DNA from: Hetaerina americana
Taxonomy: Eukaryota; Arthropoda; Insecta; Odonata; Calopterygidae
Length of the DNA: 64,000 nt
Assembly (NCBI GenBank): GCA_022747635.1
Contig: JAKTNV010000005.1
Span: 34,816,792 to 34,880,791, forward strand
Direction: 5' to 3'
In this document: one piece after another, positions 57,400 through 64,000 of the stretch
Numbering within the stretch: the stretch's first letter is position 1
How the letters are laid out: every line of letters begins with the position of its first letter
Program-made: the position numbers and the translations under genes
The notes under the pieces: model-generated
Told to the model about the DNA's origin: nothing
Seen by the model: the letters and a program-made list of their open reading frames with translations, nothing else
Databases searched by the model: none

Positions 57400-58600
57400 T
57401 AGTCTCACTGGCACGAAGACAATAATGCCAATTCATTCCCACGGACAAACCACTGCGCGAAAAAGAAGTTTGGGGACGCGAATGAGGCTAGCCAGGGATC
57501 GGGTACAAAGAAAGGAGGGGATGGGAGTGAAAGGAGAGTGCGGGAGGAGACGGTGAGAGGCACAGGGAGGGAGAGGGGAGGAGAGTGAGAGGGGAGATGG
57601 GAGGGAATGGGGGGAGGAGAAGGAAGCGTGGAGGAGGGAAGCGGCGAGGAGAAAGACATCAAACGAGACCCTCGTCCTTTTGACACACACGCCACCGACG
57701 AGGAAAAGACAAAAGACTTTAAGATGAGTGATCCTTGATGAGCCGTGTTCACAGCTTTCGCGGATGCACGTTGGGTGGAGAGAGCGAAAAGGACGGGACT
57801 GATGGCGGAGAGAGGAGAGGGCGGACGGGGCTCCAGCCGTGACGGAGGGATGTCTTACGGGGTGCGGGAAGGGGAGGCAGGGAAATCGGATGAGGACCCT
57901 GGGGGAGTTAGGGGGAGGGTGGGACAAGAGGGCTGGTGGCGGTAGTCCTCTCGTGCTGAAGCATGCGAGGGATGCAAAGGCAGAGGGGGAAGGGGAGTTG
58001 AGGAGGGGGTGTGTAAGTTGGAGAGGGAGGGGGGGGTTGTAAGTTGGAGGGGGAGGGAGCGAAGAGACGGACCGAGGGGAGGGGATGGAAGGTGAATATA
58101 GGTAGGCGAGGAGAGAGGTTGATGGGTAAAGGGATAAAGAAGGCGAAAGAATGTTGATGGGGATTAAAAGGGTAAAACGGAAAGTTTTAGATAAAGAGAC
58201 AACAAGCCATGTCGGCAAAGGGATGGCAAGATTAAGCGCCCTTCTACCCCACACACATACACACACCCTCCACCCCCTCCCCCTTCAAAAGGGGTTTAGG
58301 CGCGGAGAAAGTTGACGGCCCGCTTAAAAAACTTTTTTCGGAAAGCAAGAGTGATTAAAAGTTTTCCTCCAGCGTCTGGGCGGAAGGGCGTGTGGAGGAA
58401 GGAGTTTTGGAAGGAGGATTGGGGGGGAGGGGGAAATGGAAGAGGGCGAAAAGGAAGGAAAGCGGAGGATGGGCGGACGTAACAAAGCGTAAAATCCAGT
58501 CCAGTCGGAAAAATTGCTTCCGCGTGGTGGATTCCGCATCTTTCTCGCGGCGGGGTTTTCCGGGGATATTTGAAAGAATGGGAACATTTTGAGCCCACGA
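57400..58600. other. GC-rich polypurine island 8
   Basis: A 1.2-kb segment with a G/A-rich plus strand throughout. The 277-codon minus-strand open frame (57433-58266) is Ser/Pro/Leu-rich low complexity. A short CA-type run lies at 58250-58264. No conserved domain was seen. Confidence 0.6.
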
Positions 58601-59569
58601 AATTAACCCTCGAAAAGGACAACGCCGGCCGAAATGAGTTGCGCGACGTTGTAATGGCGAGGATAGACCGCAGTACACAATTTGCTCTATAAGACAACTA
58701 TATAGAAACTCTACAGTCTCTAAGGAGTAGAGAGTAGTACCTCGTCTTGCATTTTCGTCCATAGAAAAGAATATTTGTGAACATGCTAGTGCAAATTAAA
58801 AGCATTTCTGAAATATGGAATGATGTTTAGATAATATAAAGAAAACCAGAATGAAAAACAGAAACCCTTTGCGTTGGACGCGCGTTGAATATCATTGTTC
58901 CTGATTCCATCCTAATATATTTGCGTGGTAAAAATGAATGAGCGGTCGAAGTTCAGCAATACTTAAAGAGTACCATTGGAAAATATATGAAAAAGGAGTG
59001 AAATTAAAACGTCAATTCATATGCCTGGATGATATGCCATTTATTTTCACCAATAGCGAGATGATTCTCAGTTACCACTCGGCGATGATGAAGATTGAAA
59101 ATGGCATTCTAATTATATCAATAATGTTACCATCCTCTTCCCATGGACTTTTGGGGCGATAGCAAACTTACTCGAAGTATACCTATTCATGATTCTTAAC
59201 ATAAACCATTGTTTTTATTAGTAAAACATGTTTTATCATAGAAAGTGAGGTAATAAATTTCGTCGCTACTGTGAACCAATGAAATAGATCGTCACGGTGC
59301 CGCCCGGACTTTAAGATTAGTAAATAAAACCATTTGGCGTAAGGTATTAGCATTGAAGAAGGCAGCATACAGGGTTACAGCACCCTTCATCGAAAACGTT
59401 TGGACAACGGAACACAAAACGATTTTACACGAAGTAACGAAAACAACGGCTCGAATGGTGATGGCTAAAGTGGATCTAGATGGATTCCGACATTGTTTCC
59501 CGCACATCAATATTGCATTCCACCAAAAAAAACAAGAAAAAATCACCGGATAATCGTGAATCCATCTTG
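58601..59569. other. AT-rich interval, nothing recognised
   Basis: No feature identified. Confidence 0.5.
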
Positions 59570-60560
59570 GTGAGCCAGAACGCCCACTTTCTCCTCTGAC
59601 ACAACGACTAGGGAGACGTGGCGACTCGGTGAGAAGTTACGAATGAATGGAAACTTCACTCTCAGTGGACGGCCCAGGGGTTTTAGACCGGGTGGAGCCC
59701 ACGGGGCGAGGAGGGACGGATCGGGATGAGGCGAAAGGGAATACAGACGAGAGGAGAGTGGCCAGGAGCGAAGCCGCTTGCGAAGGAGGCACCGCGCGAA
59801 AGCGAGAGAGAAAGAGGAGCACACGGAAGACCGCCTTGCTGGAGACGGCAGCCGCCGCCGAGGGGAGTGGAAATGACTACGGGGGCGGGGGAGAGAGTGA
59901 CGGGGAGAGATGGCATGGAGGGTGGTGGTGAGAGGAGGCGGAGAGAAGGGAAGGAGAAAGGGTTTAAGTTAGATTGGGTGGGATTGAGGGAGGAGGATGG
60001 GGTGGTGGAGGCGAGGTGGGAGGAGGAACCGCCGCTAAGAGAAGCACACACAGAGCATGAATAATGTCAAAGGTGTCTCCACGTGAAGGCAATTCCGAAA
60101 TGGCCTTTGCAGTTTCGGGAGTTAGGCGGACCGGGAGAGGAGGAAAAGAGAGGGAGATGGGGAGAGAGGTTTCGAGAGTGGAAACGTGCGGAGATGGGAG
60201 AGCTTCCGCGGCTTGAAGGAGAAAGGAAAGCCGTCTTCTCTCTCTCCCTCTCTCCAACCCCTCTCTCGCCTCTTCCTCACCGGGGGCGAAGGCAGGTTGG
60301 TGGAGGGGGCGGCGAAAAGTTTGATGAGGAGGAGACTAAGAAAAGGGGGTGGGAAGTGGGGGTGGAGATAAGGTTTCTTTTTTTTCGAGAGCGAAAGCGC
60401 GGCATGTTCAAAGGGAGGACGGAGTGAAGTGGTGAGCTGCGAGGAGAAGTCACGTTTGGGAGAGAGAGAGCGGGCGCGCGCGCGAGCGCTGTTTGCCGGA
60501 GTATGAAGGTACCTCTCACGCACCCGGGTCGCTTTTTTAAAGCAGTCGCATCACACCGCT
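59570..60560. other. GC-rich polypurine island 9
   Basis: G/A-rich plus strand with many CpG, a TC-rich patch at 60236-60275 and alternating GCGCGCGCGCGAGCGC at 60473-60488 (Z-DNA-prone). Overlapping open frames on both strands are low complexity. It is the most CpG-dense segment of the window. Confidence 0.6.
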
Positions 60561-61404
60561 CATCATCATGCCCTCCCGGAGAGCAAAACCGTGGACGGAC
60601 GGAGAGAAAAAAAAGATTAAAGAGCTTCGCTTCATCTGGAAATCAATTGAAGCTTTTTTTTTAAGGAGCGCTCGATTGCAACCGAAAATGTGGGGGATGA
60701 GAGGAACTTACATCAAGGAATCGCCATTGAACCCTCAGACTACTCCTACTTCACACAAAAAGAAATTATTTGAGAACCTTCGTGGAATATTTCTGGATCC
60801 AACCGAAATAGAGTTGGGATTACATAGAGAAAAAGATGGTCAACCTCGAACAATCGAATCTAGAACAAAGCCACTGCTGACGCAACCGCAAGTTTCATAA
60901 GAAACCGAGAATAATTGGTGTACGTCAAGGAATGCCCTCAAGTAGGACATGAAAGGGAAAATATGTGAGCAAGCTCAACAACAACTGGGCTTTGAGTCCA
61001 TAAGCTATTTAAACGCTAGAGAACTTTCATATCCTATCCCCATAAAACTGTAAACAGAGCTACGCTCGGTATAGGGAATCTGGAAGATATATTTTACTCT
61101 TCCTACGAGGTTTGGAGAGGAATAAACCGATTCGTTAAAAGGCTACGAACAGTATAGTGCCAAAACAATGTTTTCAAACCTAGCTTTGAACATATTTTCA
61201 GAAAAGGTTTAACGCTAAATTGAAGTAATTGAGAATAATTAAATCATTATATTAAACAAGTAAGATTATAGCAATTATATGTTGCCTAACTGACATCAAA
61301 GGGCCAAGAAAAAATATTATATAAATAAATACCAAAACTTTTATACATATTTGGGTATTTCTTTCCGGAAGAAAACGCGACAGCCAAGATCAGATCACTA
61401 CTCT
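60561..61404. other. AT-rich interval, nothing recognised
   Basis: A 110-codon open frame at 60568-60900 starts at the island edge. Its sequence is Lys/Glu-rich and matches no family that I know. Confidence 0.4.
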
Positions 61405-61470
61405 ACATCTACACGGTACCCTGAGCGTCATCGTTAGGGGGTGTGGCAAGGGGGTGAAGAGCAGGCATAA
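61405..61470. repeat. Family F repeat fragment
   Basis: CATCTACACGGTACCCTGAG followed by GGGGTGTGGCAAGGGGGTGAA matches the family F copies at 3.3, 14.8, 43.6 and 55.0 kb. Confidence 0.6.
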
Positions 61471-63652
61471 AACATCAAAAAGTAAGTTTTTTAATTTCTA
61501 GTTAAAATAGATAACCCTATATCCTGCTCCCAATTCCTTTCCATTGCTGCTCACCCACCACGATGTCTTGCAAGGTAAGATTATAGGTACACTCTAAGAA
61601 AAAAAACTACCTCTCGATTAGTACGCCGGTTTTTCTTTTGGTGACTTCATCTGTCAGTTCAGAAAATGGAATCCTGCCTCACGTTTGTCATTGTAATTTA
61701 CGTTTTATATTCCACTCAGAAGTTACACGCTACGAACGATCACAGGGGGGCGTGATAGGGTCTGTTCGGTAATACGTGAGTACATGAGAGAGAGAGAGTG
61801 CGCAGTGACATAGCCACATTGTACTTGACGCATTATCCTAAAACACAAACAGACGTCTGGCTACAAATTATAGAACAAAAGTTTCTGAAGGAAAATTAGT
61901 ACCATGATTACGCGTCTTCTGATTAGAATTTATCATTTGCTCTATCAATATTCTAATTTACTAAATGTTATGAAGCAGACACCTTATAGCGATATAGCGA
62001 TGAAGCAGGCACCTTATAGCGGTTTACATATTCGATGGTTTCTGGCTCAACTTTGTGGAAGTTCATGCACTGTGTTCTACGTGGCATGGTTTACGTATAC
62101 CACCTTGGCATAACGCATGGCATAGAGAAATAAAAGAAAACACGATATATTGCATAAACAATGAATTTCGTTGCGTAAAAACAATAGAGAAAGAAGCAAA
62201 AGAACATTTATGAATGAAATGTAATGAAATGGTCTAATCGAATATAAAATGTGAGAAATATTAAAAAATCGAAATGTTCCAGCTTTCTACAAATTGAATA
62301 GTATAAAAGTTAGCCGAGATAATTTTTTCAAAAATGTAATTTCCATAATTTACATCGTGAGTTTTAAGGGCATAACAATTTTAAAGGCAAGTAAACACAT
62401 TTTCTCAATTAGCGCTTCCAAAAACTGCTCACTCGGTCACGTTCATGACAATAAGGAGTGACAGTAAAGCAACGCAATACATAATTTGACCTCCATAAAC
62501 ACCAAGTGCATTATTCAACCAGTTTCGCAACGCTATAGCATCTTTAGGACAGATATACACAATATAAATACAGTATCCGTGGAACTAGTATTCACGAATA
62601 GAAGCTGTGGCGCAAAATGTAGTTTCCCCGGGACGAAAATTCTACACTGTATTACTTTCGTATCACCGTAAAGGAATTCTACTAAGTCTCTGCTTCAACC
62701 ATCTCTCAAATTACGACAGTATGGGGTTTTTAACCGCTTCCGACAAAAACGCATACATCAATTATAAATCTTATTCCGAATCACTGAGAGAATTGATGAC
62801 GACAAAAGAAGATTCTTGGAATCGGGACTGAAACGTCCTAGAGAAAATACTTTCTCGGGAGAACCTCCTGAAGAGACGGCATGGACCGAACGCGGTCCCT
62901 TTACTTTTTTCAAGGCACTCACACCAGGAAACTGGAATTCCCCAGACGAAGTAATATCCCGGAAGCATACTGGCGGCTTCCTTGATACGGACTGGGGAAT
63001 CCCCATGGACGGATAAAAAAGCAACCAAGACTCCGGAATGGAGAGAAGAATCTCTTCTCGCCTCGCTAATTGCACGAGGCGGCGATGGAGATAATGCGGA
63101 GGACTGAGATCATAACTCTTTGGGTGGAAGGATGAAGTAAAATGTCAATGGGATTATGGAGGAGAGGAGGTGAAGGGGAAATGTAATGAGCCACGGTTAC
63201 GGAAAAGAAAAGGGCAGACTGCGGAGAGGATTCTAGGAGTCTTAGAAATTAAAGAAAGGGATACTAAACGAAACTTTGGAAAAAATAATTGGCACAATGC
63301 AGACCGGGGAATGGGAGAAGTACAAAAAATACATGGCAAATTCACAGTGCTGTAATAAAATGTTAACGAAAGAACATATTTTGCACATGCTGTTATTACT
63401 TGTCACGCAATCAGTACGCTAAAATATTTTAATCGTACACTCTAAGACATTACCCTAAGTTTCATTAATTTCAAAATTCGATCACAGCAGGACGGAAATA
63501 CAGAGCAGATGCACGTCAACGTCAATTTCAATGATTAAAATATTATTACATATCAATAAATTATTAGTCAACAACGATCCCATTTCGTGAAGACACACAG
63601 CAATACTTTTCAAAGCACTTAAAACATATTTGTTCGCCCATTATCACCTATA
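61471..63652. other. AT-rich interval, nothing recognised beyond a small tandem repeat
   Basis: Apart from a short GA run at 61783-61797 and the tandem repeat at 61970-62021, no feature was identified. Confidence 0.5.
61970..62021. repeat. Two-copy tandem repeat, 30-base period
   Basis: A 22-base unit beginning ATGAAGCAGACACC occurs at 61970-61991 and 62000-62021 with one difference. Confidence 0.9.
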
Positions 63653-63947
63653 AAAAAAACACAGTAATCAACCCGAGGGTCGGTTTAGTAGGTGATGGTA
63701 GAGATCACCCAGTACTAAGCCCTATACGGCGTGTGAAAATTCACACATCAGGGTAGGGGGGCCAGTTCCTTTCCCTAAGCCGGTTATGGTTTCCCAGGAA
63801 GACCTGGTACCCGAAAAATCACTTTAGCTTGGGTAGAGCTGCAGTTGCAGCTAGAGTGCCTTGCCCGGGAATCGAACCCGAGACCCTCCGGTCAGTAGTC
63901 CAACGCTCTACCCACTGGACTACCGCGACCCACCATTATCTCCTATA
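63638..63947 (-). mobile_element. SINE-B, full length, with 15-bp target duplication
   Basis: The head lies at 63860-63932 on the minus strand, with A-box region GTAGTCCAGTGGGTAGAG and B-box GGGTTCGATTCCCGGG (plus-strand complement at 63868-63882). The body includes TCTTCCTGGGAAACC and GTGTGAATTTTCACACGCCG, and the 3' end is CCCTCGGGTTGATT followed by an A/T tail. CCATTATCACCTATA at 63638-63652 and CCATTATCTCCTATA at 63933-63947 form the duplication, with one mismatch. It is the reference copy for the SINE-B family in this window. Confidence 0.92.
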
Positions 63948-64000
63948 GGTCATCTTTTTTCAAGTTTGATTTCATAATAATTACATAAACGTGGTTACTA

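Noticed and set aside
57433..58266. 277-codon minus-strand open frame
   Set aside because: Same composition artefact: stop codons are rare when the strand is C/T-rich. No conserved motif.

Overview
The window looks like gene-poor nuclear DNA of a large-genome invertebrate, most likely an arthropod and probably an insect. The evidence is the AT-rich matrix, long dinucleotide microsatellites, several tRNA-derived SINE families, decayed mariner and LINE relics, and foldback elements resembling Penelope-like element (PLE) ends. I cannot name the species from sequence alone. I found no host protein-coding exon, rRNA, functional tRNA, CRISPR array or prokaryotic-style operon that I would defend. 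The long open frames lie in low-complexity polypurine tracts, in TA microsatellites, in SINEs, or antisense to LINE remnants.

Layout. 0-3 kb: a SINE cut by the window edge, a weak LINE relic and a perfect 95-bp inverted-repeat element. 3.3-6.5 kb: one copy (A) of a roughly 2.2-kb duplicated unit. Its second copy (B) is at 54.9-57.1 kb in the same orientation. Copy A alone carries a 90-bp-arm foldback, and copy B shows the empty site. 8-14 kb: GC-rich purine islands, a SINE-B and a mariner transposase relic. 14.5-21.5 kb: a TA microsatellite, a SINE-A, a second mariner relic abutting a SINE-B, and a CpG-rich segment ending in a strong splice-donor match. 25.8-27.1 kb: the best-preserved LINE relic (minus strand). 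31-36.8 kb: two more LINE 3' relics, a GC island, SINE-B and SINE-A, and a foldback with a 12-bp target duplication. 38-48 kb: GC islands, tRNA-like repeats, a PIF/Harbinger-like N-terminal fragment and another LINE relic. 48.5-52.5 kb: a mariner-type MITE, a LINE relic, and a nest made of a TA microsatellite split by a 97-bp-arm foldback that is itself split by a SINE-A. 54.9-64 kb: copy B, two large GC islands, and a nearly intact SINE-B with a 15-bp target duplication.

The most interesting signal is a set of at least four hairpin elements (near 2.0, 5.1, 51.2 and 57.0 kb, with 36.6 kb probably a shortened relative). They differ in overall sequence but share one plan. Each has near-perfect inverted arms. 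Three carry a short unpaired extension on one side only, flanked by an 11-13-bp target duplication. The arms of most carry a hammerhead-ribozyme-like core (CTGANGA, a stem-loop, then GAAAC) on both strands. This fits PLE-derived termini. In the 5.1-kb copy a short helix III and helix I around a candidate cleavage site can be drawn, although one extra base precedes helix II. Activity is inference.
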